Origin: Flagellimonas okinawensis
GTDB taxonomy: Bacteria; Bacteroidota; Bacteroidia; Flavobacteriales; Flavobacteriaceae
Assembly (NCBI RefSeq): GCF_029194005.1
Contig: NZ_JARFVA010000001.1
Location: forward strand, 62,001 to 126,000
Direction of reading: 5' to 3'
DNA length: 64,000 nt
Below, piece by piece: positions 8,493 through 18,311 of this stretch. The stretch's first letter is position 1; every line of letters begins with the position of its first letter. A program made the translations under genes and the position numbers. Below the pieces are notes generated by a model. The model saw only the letters and a list, made by a program, of their open reading frames with translations. It was not told where the DNA came from and searched no databases.

Positions 8493-9716
8493 TTGGTAAA
8501 AACCAATAAGCTTAATGTTTTCAACGATCCAATTTACGGTTTTATTGGAACTCCCAACGAACTAATTTTTAGTCTGATCTCGCACCCTTACTTTCAAAGG
8601 CTGAGGCGAATATCCCAAATGGGGCTCTCATATCTGGTATACCCGGGAGCTCATCACACACGATTTCATCATGCACTGGGAAGCATGCATTTAATGACCA
8701 AGGCCATACAGGTACTAAAATTAAAGGATGTTGAAATTACCGATGAAGAAGAAACCGGCCTTTTGTGTGCCATATTGCTGCACGATATTGGTCATGGCCC
8801 CTTTTCCCACGCCCTTGAGGGCTTTGTTGCCAAAGAAATCAGTCATGAACAGATTTCCCTTCGTTTTATGATGGAATTGAACAATGAGTTCAATGGTGAG
8901 TTGGATACGGCCATTTCCATCTTTAAGGGTGATTATCCCAAACCTTTTTTAAATCAATTGGTGTCCAGTCAACTCGATATGGACAGATTGGATTATTTAA
9001 AAAGAGATAGTTTTTACTCTGGCGTCACCGAAGGAAATATTAACTCGGAACGTTTGATCTCTATGCTCAATGTAGTGGATGGAGACCTGGTAGTGGAGGA
9101 AAAGGCCATATATGCCGTGGAAAAGTTTTTGATGGCCCGTAGATTTATGTACTGGCAGGTTTACCTGCACAAAACAGGTCTTGTGGCAGAGCAATTGTTG
9201 GTTCGAATTATGCAAAGGGCCAGATTACTGTTAAGTGCTGGAGAGAATTTGGAAGCTAGCAAGCCCTTGTTGTTCTTTTTAAAGAATAATGGCGCACTAT
9301 CTTTTAATAAAGAAGTACTGGAGACCTTTGCCGAACTGGACGATATCGACATTATGAGTGCTCTTAAAAATTGGCAGTTCCATGAAGATTTTGTGCTTTC
9401 CAAATTATGTAAAATGATCCTGGACAGGAAACTTTTGCATGTAAAGGTTAAAAAGAGACCTATGACTCCAGAAAAAATCAAGGAAAAATTGGATTGGATC
9501 ATTAAAAATCATGATCTTTCAGTAGAGGAAGCGTCTAATTTTGTGTTCCAAGGAGAGATTTCGAACAAGGCATACAGCAAGGAGCAGGCCATTCATATTT
9601 TAAAAAAGAGTGGAAAAATATCGGATGTACTAAAAGAGTCCGATCAACTTAGTTTAAAAGCTTTGGCTAAAAAGGTGACCAAATATTACAGTTGCTATCC
9701 AAAGAAAGCCGTTTAA
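8493..9716 (+). CDS. HD-domain phosphohydrolase
   Basis: This is a metal-dependent HD-superfamily protein related to the dGTPase/YdhJ group. The start is followed by [11 protein letters not shown], then [14 protein letters not shown] and [10 protein letters not shown]. The HD motif is in [15 protein letters not shown] (about residue 95-110), with a later [12 protein letters not shown] metal site. No ATG is in frame near the N-terminus. I chose the TTG at 8493 because a -7 box lies at 8464-8471. The protein is then 407 aa. It is annotated as a deoxynucleotide triphosphohydrolase-like protein, substrate unproven. Confidence 0.85.
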   Translation: MVKTNKLNVFNDPIYGFIGTPNELIFSLISHPYFQRLRRISQMGLSYLVYPGAHHTRFHHALGSMHLMTKAIQVLKLKDVEITDEEETGLLCAILLHDIGHGPFSHALEGFVAKEISHEQISLRFMMELNNEFNGELDTAISIFKGDYPKPFLNQLVSSQLDMDRLDYLKRDSFYSGVTEGNINSERLISMLNVVDGDLVVEEKAIYAVEKFLMARRFMYWQVYLHKTGLVAEQLLVRIMQRARLLLSAGENLEASKPLLFFLKNNGALSFNKEVLETFAELDDIDIMSALKNWQFHEDFVLSKLCKMILDRKLLHVKVKKRPMTPEKIKEKLDWIIKNHDLSVEEASNFVFQGEISNKAYSKEQAIHILKKSGKISDVLKESDQLSLKALAKKVTKYYSCYPKKAV

Positions 9717-9726
9717 CAAATTTTGT

Positions 9727-9734
9727 TACTTTTG
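9727..9734 (+). promoter_or_regulatory. -7 promoter box of lpxD
   Basis: TACTTTTG fits the TAnnTTTG consensus and lies 5 bases before the lpxD ATG at 9740. This would give a leaderless or nearly leaderless transcript for the lipid A cluster. Confidence 0.5.
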
Positions 9735-9739
9735 CATCA

Positions 9740-10774
9740 ATGAAATTTACAGCTACCCAAATTGCCGGAATCTTAGAAGGGGAAGTTGAGGGAAATCCTC
9801 AAATCGCTGTCCACAAATTGTCCAAGATAGAGGAGGGTGAAAAAGGGTCGTTGACCTTTTTGGCCAATCCAAAATATACATCTTACATATATTCCACAAA
9901 GGCATCCATTACCATAGTAAACAAGGATTTTGTTCCCGAACAATCGGTTACCACTACATTAATTAAAGTAGATGACGCATACAAGTCCTTCTCCAAACTA
10001 TTGGAGTATTACAATCAAGTAAAAAACAATAAAACCGGAATTGAAAACCCATGTTACATTTCCGAATCAGCAACTTACGGTGAGGAATTTTACCTGGGTG
10101 CATTTGCATATCTAGGTGAAAAGGTGACCATTGGGGACAATGTTAAGATTTATCCGAACGCCTACATTGGGGATAATGTAACTATTGGAAACAATGTGAT
10201 TGTTTTTGCTGGGGCGAAAATTTATTCAGAAACCGTTATCGGCAATAATTGTGTAATCCACGGTGGAGCCATTATTGGTGCAGACGGGTTTGGATTTACC
10301 CCAAATTCCAACGGGGAATACAGTAAGGTGCCACAAACTGGAAATGTGATCATTGAGGACAATGTGGATGTAGGTGCAGGTACAACAATAGACCGTGCTA
10401 CATTAGGCTCTACCATATTGAGAAAAGGCGTAAAACTGGATAATCAGATTCAAATTGCCCATAACGTAGAAATTGGTGAACATACGGCAATTGCCGCACA
10501 AACGGGAGTTGCAGGGTCCACCAAAATTGGGAAAAACTGTTTGATAGGAGGCCAGGTTGGAATCGTTGGACATATTACTATTGGTGATAGAGTTCGAATC
10601 CAAGCCCAATCCGGAATAGGAAGAAACGTAAAAGATGATGAAGTACTCCAAGGATCACCAGCGTTGAACTACGGAGACTTCAACAAATCATATGTACACT
10701 TTAAGAATTTGCCTAAGTTGGCAAATCAAATCTCCAACATAGAAAAAAGAGTTGAAGGTGAGCAAACCAAGTAA
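9740..10774 (+). CDS. lpxD: UDP-3-O-acylglucosamine N-acyltransferase
   Basis: LpxD is the third step of lipid A synthesis: it adds the N-linked 3-hydroxyacyl chain to UDP-3-O-acyl-GlcN. The N-terminal uridine-binding domain ([16 protein letters not shown]) is followed by about ten hexapeptide repeats ([16 protein letters not shown] and similar). The catalytic region is [17 protein letters not shown], followed by [13 protein letters not shown] and [12 protein letters not shown]. The ATG at 9740 is chosen over upstream in-frame codons because it starts the family N-terminus; the protein is 344 aa. It overlaps the start of lpxC-fabZ. Confidence 0.93.
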   Translation: MKFTATQIAGILEGEVEGNPQIAVHKLSKIEEGEKGSLTFLANPKYTSYIYSTKASITIVNKDFVPEQSVTTTLIKVDDAYKSFSKLLEYYNQVKNNKTGIENPCYISESATYGEEFYLGAFAYLGEKVTIGDNVKIYPNAYIGDNVTIGNNVIVFAGAKIYSETVIGNNCVIHGGAIIGADGFGFTPNSNGEYSKVPQTGNVIIEDNVDVGAGTTIDRATLGSTILRKGVKLDNQIQIAHNVEIGEHTAIAAQTGVAGSTKIGKNCLIGGQVGIVGHITIGDRVRIQAQSGIGRNVKDDEVLQGSPALNYGDFNKSYVHFKNLPKLANQISNIEKRVEGEQTK

Positions 10775-12170
10775 CAAACAACGCACCATAGCTAAAAAAG
10801 TAACGCTACAGGGTGTCGGATTACATACAGGGGAAAACGTAACCATGAGTTTTCTTCCTGCGGACGATAACCACGGTTATGCGTTCAAAAGAATTGATCT
10901 AGAAGGGGAACCCATAATAGAAGCTGATGCAAATTATGTGGTAAACACCCAACGAGGAACCAATCTAGAGAAGAACGGAGTTAAAATACACACCTCCGAA
11001 CATGTGCTTGCCGCACTCGTTGGATTGGACATAGACAACGTTTTAATAGAATTGGATGCGCCAGAGCCTCCAATTATGGACGGTTCTTCCAAATTTTTTG
11101 TAGAAGCTTTGGAAGAAGCAGGAATTGTTGAGCAAGAACAGGAGCGCGAGGAGTATGTGGTCAAAGATGTAATCTCCTATAAAGATGAGACCACAGGAAG
11201 TGAAATCACGATCATACCCGCAGACGAATATCAAGTGACCACCATGGTAGATTTTGGGACCAAAGTATTGGGTACCCAGAATGCCACTTTGGAAAGGATG
11301 TCGGATTTTAAAGAACAGATTTCCGATTCGCGTACATTCAGTTTTTTGCATGAATTGGAAATGTTGTTGGAAAACGGCCTGATCAAAGGTGGTGATTTGA
11401 ACAATGCCATCGTTTATGTGGACAAGGAAATTTCCGAATCCACCATGAAAAAATTGGAAAAGGCTTTTGGTAAGGAGAAACTTTCAGTAAAGCCGAATGG
11501 CATTTTGGATAACTTGACCCTTCATCATCCCAATGAAGCTGCAAGGCATAAACTATTGGATGTTATCGGGGATTTGGCACTTGCTGGAACCCGTATCCGA
11601 GGAAAAGTGATTGCCAACAAGCCAGGACACTTTGTGAACACACAGTTTGCAAAGAAACTGTCCAAAATCATAAAAATAGAAAAAAGGAACAAGGTTCCCA
11701 GCTACGATTTGAATCAAGAGCCATTAATGGACGTGAACGAAATCATGGCAAGGTTACCGCACCGCCCGCCATTTTTATTGGTGGATAAAATTTTAGAACT
11801 CTCCGATACCCACGTAGTAGGGGTAAAAAATGTAACGATGAACGAACCGTTCTTCGTAGGGCATTTTCCCGGAGCTCCGGTAATGCCGGGTGTGCTTCAG
11901 GTTGAAGCCATGGCGCAAACAGGAGGGATCCTTGTATTGAGCACCGTACCGGACCCAGAGAATTACCTGACTTTCTTTATGAAAATCGATAAAGTAAAGT
12001 TTAAGCAACAAGTAGTTCCAGGGGACACTTTAATTTTCAAATGCGATTTGATTTCGCCAATAAGACGTGGAATTTGTCATATGCAAGCCTACGCCTATGC
12101 CAATGGGAAATTGGTTTCAGAAGCTGAATTGATGGCACAAATCGTTAAAACAAAAAATACAGATTCGTAG
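10758..12170 (+). CDS. lpxC-fabZ: Bifunctional LpxC deacetylase / FabZ dehydratase
   Basis: This is a fusion found in Bacteroidota. Residues about 1-310 are the zinc-dependent UDP-3-O-acyl-GlcNAc deacetylase that commits precursor to lipid A. Its zinc ligands lie in [13 protein letters not shown] and the [22 protein letters not shown] region. Residues about 320-470 are the hot-dog 3-hydroxyacyl-ACP dehydratase, with catalytic [13 protein letters not shown] and [20 protein letters not shown]. The GTG at 10758 gives [11 protein letters not shown] and 470 aa; the upstream TTG at 10752 is less likely. It overlaps lpxD by 17 bases and is followed at once by lpxA. Confidence 0.95.
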   Translation: MSKPSNKQRTIAKKVTLQGVGLHTGENVTMSFLPADDNHGYAFKRIDLEGEPIIEADANYVVNTQRGTNLEKNGVKIHTSEHVLAALVGLDIDNVLIELDAPEPPIMDGSSKFFVEALEEAGIVEQEQEREEYVVKDVISYKDETTGSEITIIPADEYQVTTMVDFGTKVLGTQNATLERMSDFKEQISDSRTFSFLHELEMLLENGLIKGGDLNNAIVYVDKEISESTMKKLEKAFGKEKLSVKPNGILDNLTLHHPNEAARHKLLDVIGDLALAGTRIRGKVIANKPGHFVNTQFAKKLSKIIKIEKRNKVPSYDLNQEPLMDVNEIMARLPHRPPFLLVDKILELSDTHVVGVKNVTMNEPFFVGHFPGAPVMPGVLQVEAMAQTGGILVLSTVPDPENYLTFFMKIDKVKFKQQVVPGDTLIFKCDLISPIRRGICHMQAYAYANGKLVSEAELMAQIVKTKNTDS

Positions 12171-12956
12171 ATGAACCAACCATTAGCATATGTGCACCCA
12201 GGGGCCAAAATAGCCAAGAATGTGGTTATCGAGCCTTTTACCACCATACATAATAATGTTACCATAGGTGAAGGTACTTGGATAGGTTCCAATGTTACTA
12301 TCATGGAGGGCGCAAGAATCGGAAAAAACTGCAGTATTTTCCCCGGCGCTGTAATTTCAGCCATGCCGCAAGACCTAAAATATCAGGGAGAAGATACTAC
12401 AGTGGTTATTGGTGACAATACAACCATTAGGGAGTGTGCCACAATAAACAAGGGTACCTCCGACCGGATGAAAACCGTAATCGGCAACAATTGTTTGATT
12501 ATGGCCTACTGCCACGTAGCTCACGATTGTTTGGTGGGCGATGGCTGTATCTTCAGTAACAATTCAACTTTAGCAGGACACGTAACCATTGGTCAAAATG
12601 TGGTTTTGGCAGGTATGGTCGCTGTACACCAGTTTGTATCCATCGGAAACCATGCTTTTGTAACAGGTGGTTCTTTGGTTCGTAAAGATGTACCTCCTTA
12701 TGTAAAGGCCGCAAGAGAGCCATTGTCTTATGTAGGAATCAATTCTATTGGACTGCGCAGAAGAGGTTTCGAATCCGACAAGATTCGTGAGATTCAAAAT
12801 ATTTACAGACTACTATATCAACAAAACTATAACAATTCCCAAGCGGCATCTATTATTGAAGCCGAGATGGAGGCAACTCCTGAGAGAGATGAAATCCTTC
12901 AATTTATAAGAGATTCGCAGCGTGGAATTATGAAAGGTTATTTCAGTTCAAATTAA
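12171..12956 (+). CDS. lpxA: UDP-N-acetylglucosamine O-acyltransferase
   Basis: LpxA is the first acylation of lipid A synthesis. The 261 residues contain the left-handed beta-helix repeats and the family motifs AVISAMPQDLKYQGE (about residue 60), ATINKGTSDRM and the catalytic His region MAYCHVAHDC. The C-terminal helical domain starts at about GINSIGLRRRGF. The ATG directly follows the lpxC-fabZ stop, which argues for translational coupling. Confidence 0.95.
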   Translation: MNQPLAYVHPGAKIAKNVVIEPFTTIHNNVTIGEGTWIGSNVTIMEGARIGKNCSIFPGAVISAMPQDLKYQGEDTTVVIGDNTTIRECATINKGTSDRMKTVIGNNCLIMAYCHVAHDCLVGDGCIFSNNSTLAGHVTIGQNVVLAGMVAVHQFVSIGNHAFVTGGSLVRKDVPPYVKAAREPLSYVGINSIGLRRRGFESDKIREIQNIYRLLYQQNYNNSQAASIIEAEMEATPERDEILQFIRDSQRGIMKGYFSSN

Positions 12957-12960
12957 ATTT

Positions 12961-13527
12961 ATGGCAAGTACTTCTGATATAAGAAAAGGGTTGTGCATTA
13001 AGTACAACAACGATATCTACAAAATTGTAGAGTTTCTTCATGTAAAACCAGGTAAAGGACCAGCTTTTGTCCGTACCAAGTTAAAAAGTGTAACTACGGG
13101 TAAAGTAATCGACAATACTTTTTCCGCAGGTCACAAGATTGAAGATGTTCGTGTAGAAACACGCTCCTACCAATTTTTGTACAATGATGGGGAAACCTAT
13201 CACTTTATGAACACCGACGATTACACGCAGATTGCTTTGCAAAGAGATGCACTTGATGCATACGACCTGTTAAAGGAGAGCGAAGTTGTTACCATTATAT
13301 TCAATGCCGAGGATAACATGCCACTATCGGTTGAAATGCCGGCAAGTGTTGTTTTGGAAGTAACCCACACAGAACCAGGTGTAAAAGGGAACACCGCTAC
13401 AAACGCCACAAAACCAGCTACTGTGGAGACAGGAGCAACGGTCAATGTACCTCTTTTTATTAACGAGGGGGACAAAATCAAAATTGATACAGAGAAAGCA
13501 GCGTATTTGGAACGAGCCAAAGAGTAG
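12961..13527 (+). CDS. efp: Elongation factor P
   Basis: EF-P binds ribosomes stalled at polyproline and stimulates peptide bond formation. The 188 residues cover the three beta-barrel domains. Domain I carries LHVKPGKGPAFVRTK, where the Lys after PG (position about 34) is the tip residue that is modified in other bacteria. The C-terminal signature is INEGDKIKIDTEKAAYLERAKE. It is embedded in the lipid A operon between lpxA and the second lpxD-like gene, with 4 and 6 base gaps. Confidence 0.95.
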   Translation: MASTSDIRKGLCIKYNNDIYKIVEFLHVKPGKGPAFVRTKLKSVTTGKVIDNTFSAGHKIEDVRVETRSYQFLYNDGETYHFMNTDDYTQIALQRDALDAYDLLKESEVVTIIFNAEDNMPLSVEMPASVVLEVTHTEPGVKGNTATNATKPATVETGATVNVPLFINEGDKIKIDTEKAAYLERAKE

Positions 13528-13533
13528 CATTAA

Positions 13534-14469
13534 ATGAAATTCCCTAAAACCCATACCTTAAAGGAAATATCGGAGATTATAGATGCCGATTTTGTTGGAA
13601 GTGAAGATTTTCCGGTCTTGGGCATGAACGAAATTCATGTGGTGGAAGAAGGTGACATTGTATTTGTGGACCATCCCAAATATTATGATAAAGCCCTTCA
13701 ATCCAAAGCTACGGTGGTACTCATCAACAAAGAGGTGGAATGCCCGGAAGGTAAGGCGTTGCTCGTTTCTGATGATCCGTTTCGAGATTTCAATAAATTG
13801 ACTCGCCATTTCAAACCTTTTGAAAGTGCAGCATCTACCATTGCTGAATCCGCCCAAATAGGGGAGGGTACTATAGTTCAGCCCAACGTTTTTATCGGTA
13901 ATCATGTGAAAATCGGAAAAAACTGTCTGATTCATCCCAACGTAACCATTTATGATGGCTGCATTCTTGGTGATAATGTCACGATTCATGCAGGAACCGT
14001 ATTAGGAGCCGATGCGTTCTACTACAAAAACCGGCCCGAGGGATTTGACAAATTACTTTCCGGAGGAAATGTAGTTATAGAGGACCACGTTGACATTGGT
14101 GCTGGATGTACTATTGATCGTGGTGTGACAGGTTCGACTACTATCAAAGAGGGAGCTAAATTGGATAACCAGATTCAAGTTGGCCATGATACCGTTATCG
14201 GAAAAAAATGTTTGATCGCATCCCATGTAGGAATTGCAGGTTGCTGTATTATTGAGGATGAAGTGACACTTTGGGGACAAGTAGGTATTACGAGTGGAGC
14301 CACCATCGGCAAAAAAGCGGTAATCTTGGCTCAATCAGGTATTTCAAAATCCCTTGAAGGAGGCAAAACCTATTTTGGTTATCCGGCAGAGGAAGCACGG
14401 GAAAAACTCAAACAAATCGCATACATCAAAAAGATTCCAGAAATCTTGAAAAAACTGAAAAAGATTTAA
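13534..14469 (+). CDS. LpxD-like acyltransferase (second paralogue)
   Basis: This 311-residue protein has the LpxD layout: an N-terminal mixed domain (MKFPKTHTLKEIS) and then hexapeptide repeats. These include NCLIHPNVTIYDGC, AGTVLGADAFYYKN, AGCTIDRGVTGST and NQIQVGHDTVIG. It is about 30 residues shorter than the first LpxD and the catalytic-region sequence differs (LGADAFYY against IGADGFGF). It ends the lipid A/efp operon. It is probably an N-acyltransferase for a related UDP-sugar or for a different acyl chain; the substrate is inferred only. Confidence 0.8.
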   Translation: MKFPKTHTLKEISEIIDADFVGSEDFPVLGMNEIHVVEEGDIVFVDHPKYYDKALQSKATVVLINKEVECPEGKALLVSDDPFRDFNKLTRHFKPFESAASTIAESAQIGEGTIVQPNVFIGNHVKIGKNCLIHPNVTIYDGCILGDNVTIHAGTVLGADAFYYKNRPEGFDKLLSGGNVVIEDHVDIGAGCTIDRGVTGSTTIKEGAKLDNQIQVGHDTVIGKKCLIASHVGIAGCCIIEDEVTLWGQVGITSGATIGKKAVILAQSGISKSLEGGKTYFGYPAEEAREKLKQIAYIKKIPEILKKLKKI

Positions 14470-14500
14470 GAAATCAATAGAAAAAAACTTTAGTAAACCA

Positions 14501-14508
14501 TATTTTTG
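14501..14508 (+). promoter_or_regulatory. -7 promoter box of sucD
   Basis: TATTTTTG matches TAnnTTTG, 23 bases before the sucD start codon at 14532. The gap of 62 bases after the lpxD-like gene suggests that sucD has its own promoter. Confidence 0.55.
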
Positions 14509-14531
14509 TATCTCTACATTAAGTTAAATAT

Positions 14532-15404
14532 ATGAGCGTCTTAGTAAACAAGGATTCAAACATAATTGTACAAGGATTTACCGGTAGTGAAGGAACTTTC
14601 CACGCCGAACAAATGATTGAATACGGAACCAACGTAGTTGGTGGTGTGACCCCCGGAAAAGGTGGTCAAGAACATTTGGGAAAACCAGTTTTCAACACAG
14701 TTGAAGAAGCTGTAAAAGAAGTTGGGGCCGACACCACTATTATTTTTGTTCCACCCGCATTTGCTGCGGATGCCATTATGGAAGCTGCAGATGCAGGAAT
14801 CAAGGTAATCATTACCATTACCGAAGGTATTCCTGTTGCTGACATGGTAAAAGCCAACGATTACATTAAGGATATGGATTGTACATTGATCGGTCCTAAC
14901 TGCCCAGGTGTAATTACCCCTGGTGAAGCAAAAGTTGGTATTATGCCAGGATTTGTTTTCAAAAAAGGAAAAGTAGGAATTGTATCCAAATCTGGAACAT
15001 TGACTTACGAAGCTGCTGATCAAGTTGTTCGTCAAGGTTTGGGAATTACAACAGCTATCGGAATCGGTGGTGACCCTATAATCGGAACTACAACAAAACA
15101 AGCTGTTGAGCTATTGATCAATGACCCAGAAACCGAATGTGTTGTTATGATCGGTGAAATTGGAGGTCAATTGGAAGCCGAAGCTGCAAGATGGTACAAA
15201 GAAAGTGGTAGCAAAAAACCTATTGTTGGGTTTATTGCTGGTGAAACTGCTCCTGCAGGACGTACCATGGGCCATGCCGGTGCCATTGTAGGTGGTAGCG
15301 ACGATACAGCCCAAGCCAAGAAAAGAATCATGAAAGAATGTGGTATTCACGTTGTTGATTCTCCAGCTGAAATTGGCGTAAAAGTGAAAGAAGTGGTTGG
15401 GTAA
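14532..15404 (+). CDS. sucD: Succinyl-CoA synthetase, alpha subunit
   Basis: This citric acid cycle enzyme forms succinate and a nucleoside triphosphate from succinyl-CoA, with SucC (not in this window). The 290 residues contain the CoA-binding Rossmann part ([16 protein letters not shown]), [13 protein letters not shown] and the Ser/Gly-rich [12 protein letters not shown]. The phospho-His is in [13 protein letters not shown], at about residue 245. A clear terminator follows. Confidence 0.96.
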   Translation: MSVLVNKDSNIIVQGFTGSEGTFHAEQMIEYGTNVVGGVTPGKGGQEHLGKPVFNTVEEAVKEVGADTTIIFVPPAFAADAIMEAADAGIKVIITITEGIPVADMVKANDYIKDMDCTLIGPNCPGVITPGEAKVGIMPGFVFKKGKVGIVSKSGTLTYEAADQVVRQGLGITTAIGIGGDPIIGTTTKQAVELLINDPETECVVMIGEIGGQLEAEAARWYKESGSKKPIVGFIAGETAPAGRTMGHAGAIVGGSDDTAQAKKRIMKECGIHVVDSPAEIGVKVKEVVG

Positions 15405-15424
15405 CCAACCGTTAAAACCATACT

Positions 15425-15452
15425 AAATCCCGTTTTATGCGGGATTTTTTTT
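15425..15452 (+). terminator. Rho-independent terminator after sucD
   Basis: An 8-bp stem AAATCCCG / CGGGATTT with a 7-nt loop is followed by a run of T. It separates sucD from fabG. Confidence 0.85.
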
Positions 15453-15474
15453 CGTCTAAACATAAAACAACAAC

Positions 15475-15482
15475 TATATTTG
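15475..15482 (+). promoter_or_regulatory. -7 promoter box of fabG
   Basis: TATATTTG matches TAnnTTTG, 29 bases before the fabG ATG and downstream of the sucD terminator. Confidence 0.55.
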
Positions 15483-15511
15483 GTTAATAACCATTCAAAC
15501 ACAATCATAGT

Positions 15512-16261
15512 ATGAAACTTTTGGAAGGGAAAAATGTAATTATAACTGGTGCCAGTAGAGGTATTGGTAGAGGAATAGCCGAAGTATTTGCAAAACACGG
15601 AGCAAATGTGGCTTTTACCTACAGCTCTAGCGAAGCTCCCGCTTTGGAATTGGAAAAAGAGTTGACGGATATGGGTGTAAAAGCCAAGGCTTATAAAAGT
15701 AATGCCGCCAGTTTTGAAGAATCTGAAGCTTTGGTTGCCAAGGTTTTGGAAGATTTTGACGGTAAAATAGATGTGCTTATCAATAATGCAGGTATTACCA
15801 AGGACAACTTATTGATGCGTATGGGTGAAGAGGATTTTGATACAGTTATCGAAATCAATCTCAAGTCCGTATTTAATATGACCAAAGCCGTTCAGCGTAC
15901 TATGTTGAAACAACGTAAAGGTTCTATTATCAATATGAGCAGCGTTGTGGGTGTAAAGGGTAATGCTGGACAAACCAACTACGCTGCGTCCAAAGCAGGT
16001 ATGATTGGTTTCACCAAATCCGTAGCATTGGAATTGGGATCTAGAAACATCCGTTGCAATGCCATAGCTCCCGGTTTCATAGAAACTGAAATGACCGAGA
16101 AATTGGACGAAAAAGTAGTTCAAGGATGGAGAGAAGGCATTCCGTTAAAACGTGGTGGTAGCCCCGAAGATGTAGCTAATGCATGTGTTTTCTTGGCATC
16201 TGACCTATCGGACTATGTAACAGGACAAGTATTGAATGTTGATGGTGGAATGTTAACCTAA
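15512..16261 (+). CDS. fabG: 3-oxoacyl-ACP reductase
   Basis: This NADPH-dependent reductase of fatty-acid elongation is an SDR fold of 249 aa. It shows the cofactor motif TGASRGIGRGIAEVF and NNAGITKDNLLMRM. The catalytic Ser is in INMSSVVGVKGNAGQ, with the YxxxK motif in NYAASKAG at about residue 155-159. The end VTGQVLNVDGGM is typical. It begins a unit with the VWA protein, 4 bases downstream. Confidence 0.93.
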   Translation: MKLLEGKNVIITGASRGIGRGIAEVFAKHGANVAFTYSSSEAPALELEKELTDMGVKAKAYKSNAASFEESEALVAKVLEDFDGKIDVLINNAGITKDNLLMRMGEEDFDTVIEINLKSVFNMTKAVQRTMLKQRKGSIINMSSVVGVKGNAGQTNYAASKAGMIGFTKSVALELGSRNIRCNAIAPGFIETEMTEKLDEKVVQGWREGIPLKRGGSPEDVANACVFLASDLSDYVTGQVLNVDGGMLT

Positions 16262-16265
16262 ATGA

Positions 16266-18299
16266 ATGGAGTTGAGCACGGTACTTCTTATTGTTTTAGC
16301 AGTTGCTGCCGCGCTTACCCTTGTCTATTTTCAATACATTTATAAAAACCCAAAAAAGGGTTCGCTTAAGATAATATTGGCCGCATTAAGGTTTATCACC
16401 TTGTTTTGCGGCCTTTTACTTTTAATAAACCCAAAGTTTGTCAGCAAGGATTATTTTGTTGAAAAGGCAAATTTAATCCTGCTTGTTGATAATTCCACCT
16501 CCATGGACGATGCTTCTTCGAGGGAGGAGATTTCCCAAGTTATTGAGCAAATCAAGCAGAATAGCGCCATAAACGAAAAATTTACTGTGCATCAATATGG
16601 GTTTGGAAATTCGATAACATCTACCGATTCCATTCAATTCAATAAAGGTAATACCGACATTTCCCAAGCACTTTCTACCCTAAATGAAGTTTTTGTAAAT
16701 GGGAACAACGCTATTGTTTTATTCTCTGATGGAAATCAAACGCTGGGAAGAGATTACGAATACACCACATTAACTGAAAATTCATCAGTATTTCCTGTAA
16801 TCGTTGGGGATACAACACAATATGAAGATGTATCCGTTGGGCTCATCAATGTGAACAAATATGCTTTTTTGCGAAATAGTTTTCCAATTGAAACTACCAT
16901 CCGCTACCAAGGTAGCCGTACAGTTTCGAGTACGGTAACCATATTTATAAATGGTGGCAGGGTGCATCAAGAACGTATAAATCTTAGTGCAACAAATAAC
17001 AGTCAAACCCTTAACACTTTGGTCGAGGCTCAAAGTGTAGGTATCAAAACCATTAAAATTGATGTTAGTGCCCTTGAGAACGAACGCAACTCGGCCAATA
17101 ACTCTAAAGAAACTGCGATAGAGGTAATAGATGAAAAAACCAATGTTGCCATAATATCGGACATGCTGCATCCGGATATTGGAGCACTGAAAAAGTCCAT
17201 AGAGTCCAATGAACAGCGCACGGTAACTCTTCTAAAACCCACCGCAAGTCAAGCCGAATTGGAAGATATGGGTTTGTTGGTTTTATATCAGCCCAATCTT
17301 AATTTTAGGAGTGTCTATGAATTTTTAAATAATTCAGGAGGCAACTATTTCACCATTACAGGAAGTAAAACAGATTGGAACTTTTTAAATCAGACTCAAA
17401 AAAGCTTTACCATTTCCGGGAGTCGTCAACCAGAGGATATTCTACCGGTTTTAAACAATACATTCGGGTTGTTCGGACTTGGAGATTTTAATGTGGATGG
17501 ATTTCCACCTTTAAAAGGAACCCTTGCCGATATTCAACTCAAAAAAGAAAATGAATTAGTAATGACCCAACAATTACAGGGAATTAACTTGGAAAAACCT
17601 TTGTTTGCTTTTTTAAGCGAATCGGGGACCAGGGAAGCTGTATTATTTGGGGAAGATATTTGGCGATGGCGTGCACAAGTCTACCGAAATGATCAAAGTT
17701 TTGACAGTTTTGACGATTTTATCGGTAATTTGATGGTTTACCTCAGTTCCAATAAAAAGAGGAACCGGTTGGAGCTGGACTACGAGTTGGTTTTTGATAA
17801 TGCCAGCATGGCCAAGATCAGGGCTTCATACTTTGACGAGAGTTATCAATTTGACGCCAATGCCACTATTTCCATAAGTTTAACTGGAAAGGAAAATGAA
17901 TTTTCTAGAGTATCACCCTTATTGTTGAAAGGCTCTTTTTATGAAGTGGATTTAAGTGATTTGGAAGCTGGGGAGTATGAATTTACGGTTACTGTTCAGG
18001 ACGAAAACCTAAACCGTTCAGGTACTTTTAGAATTCTGGATTTTAATCCGGAAAAGCAAATTATTTCCTCTAACTATGTAAAAATGGGGCGTCTCGCTGA
18101 TAAAAACAACGGACAACTCTTCTATTTGGATATGTTGGAAGAATTACAGAATACTTTAACTACATCACAGCAGTTTCTACCTGTTCAAAAGAGCAGGGAT
18201 AATGTTGTATCTTTAATAGATTTCCGTATTTTACTGGGACTGATCATACTTTCCCTTACTACGGAATGGTTCATCAGAAAATATAACGGATTAATATAA
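16266..18299 (+). CDS. VWA-domain membrane protein, 677 aa
   Basis: There are two N-terminal membrane segments (about residues 3-24 and 37-58) and one near the C-terminus (about 650-668), with a large domain between them. Residues about 70-200 form a von Willebrand A-like domain with a MIDAS-type start LLVDNSTSMDD and a VLFSDGNQTLGRD segment. A beta-rich region (possible Ig-like repeats) and a glutamine-amidotransferase-like region follow. Similar BatA/BatB-type or DUF4159-neighbour proteins occur in Bacteroidota. The role is unknown, possibly in envelope stability. It shares an operon with fabG and the SPFH gene. Confidence 0.75.
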   Translation: MELSTVLLIVLAVAAALTLVYFQYIYKNPKKGSLKIILAALRFITLFCGLLLLINPKFVSKDYFVEKANLILLVDNSTSMDDASSREEISQVIEQIKQNSAINEKFTVHQYGFGNSITSTDSIQFNKGNTDISQALSTLNEVFVNGNNAIVLFSDGNQTLGRDYEYTTLTENSSVFPVIVGDTTQYEDVSVGLINVNKYAFLRNSFPIETTIRYQGSRTVSSTVTIFINGGRVHQERINLSATNNSQTLNTLVEAQSVGIKTIKIDVSALENERNSANNSKETAIEVIDEKTNVAIISDMLHPDIGALKKSIESNEQRTVTLLKPTASQAELEDMGLLVLYQPNLNFRSVYEFLNNSGGNYFTITGSKTDWNFLNQTQKSFTISGSRQPEDILPVLNNTFGLFGLGDFNVDGFPPLKGTLADIQLKKENELVMTQQLQGINLEKPLFAFLSESGTREAVLFGEDIWRWRAQVYRNDQSFDSFDDFIGNLMVYLSSNKKRNRLELDYELVFDNASMAKIRASYFDESYQFDANATISISLTGKENEFSRVSPLLLKGSFYEVDLSDLEAGEYEFTVTVQDENLNRSGTFRILDFNPEKQIISSNYVKMGRLADKNNGQLFYLDMLEELQNTLTTSQQFLPVQKSRDNVVSLIDFRILLGLIILSLTTEWFIRKYNGLI

Positions 18300-18311
18300 A
18301 TCAGAGTAAAC

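Noticed and set aside
15542..16261. fabG as a polyhydroxyalkanoate (PhaB) reductase
   Set aside because: No phaA or phaC is near, and the gene is typical of flavobacterial FabG.
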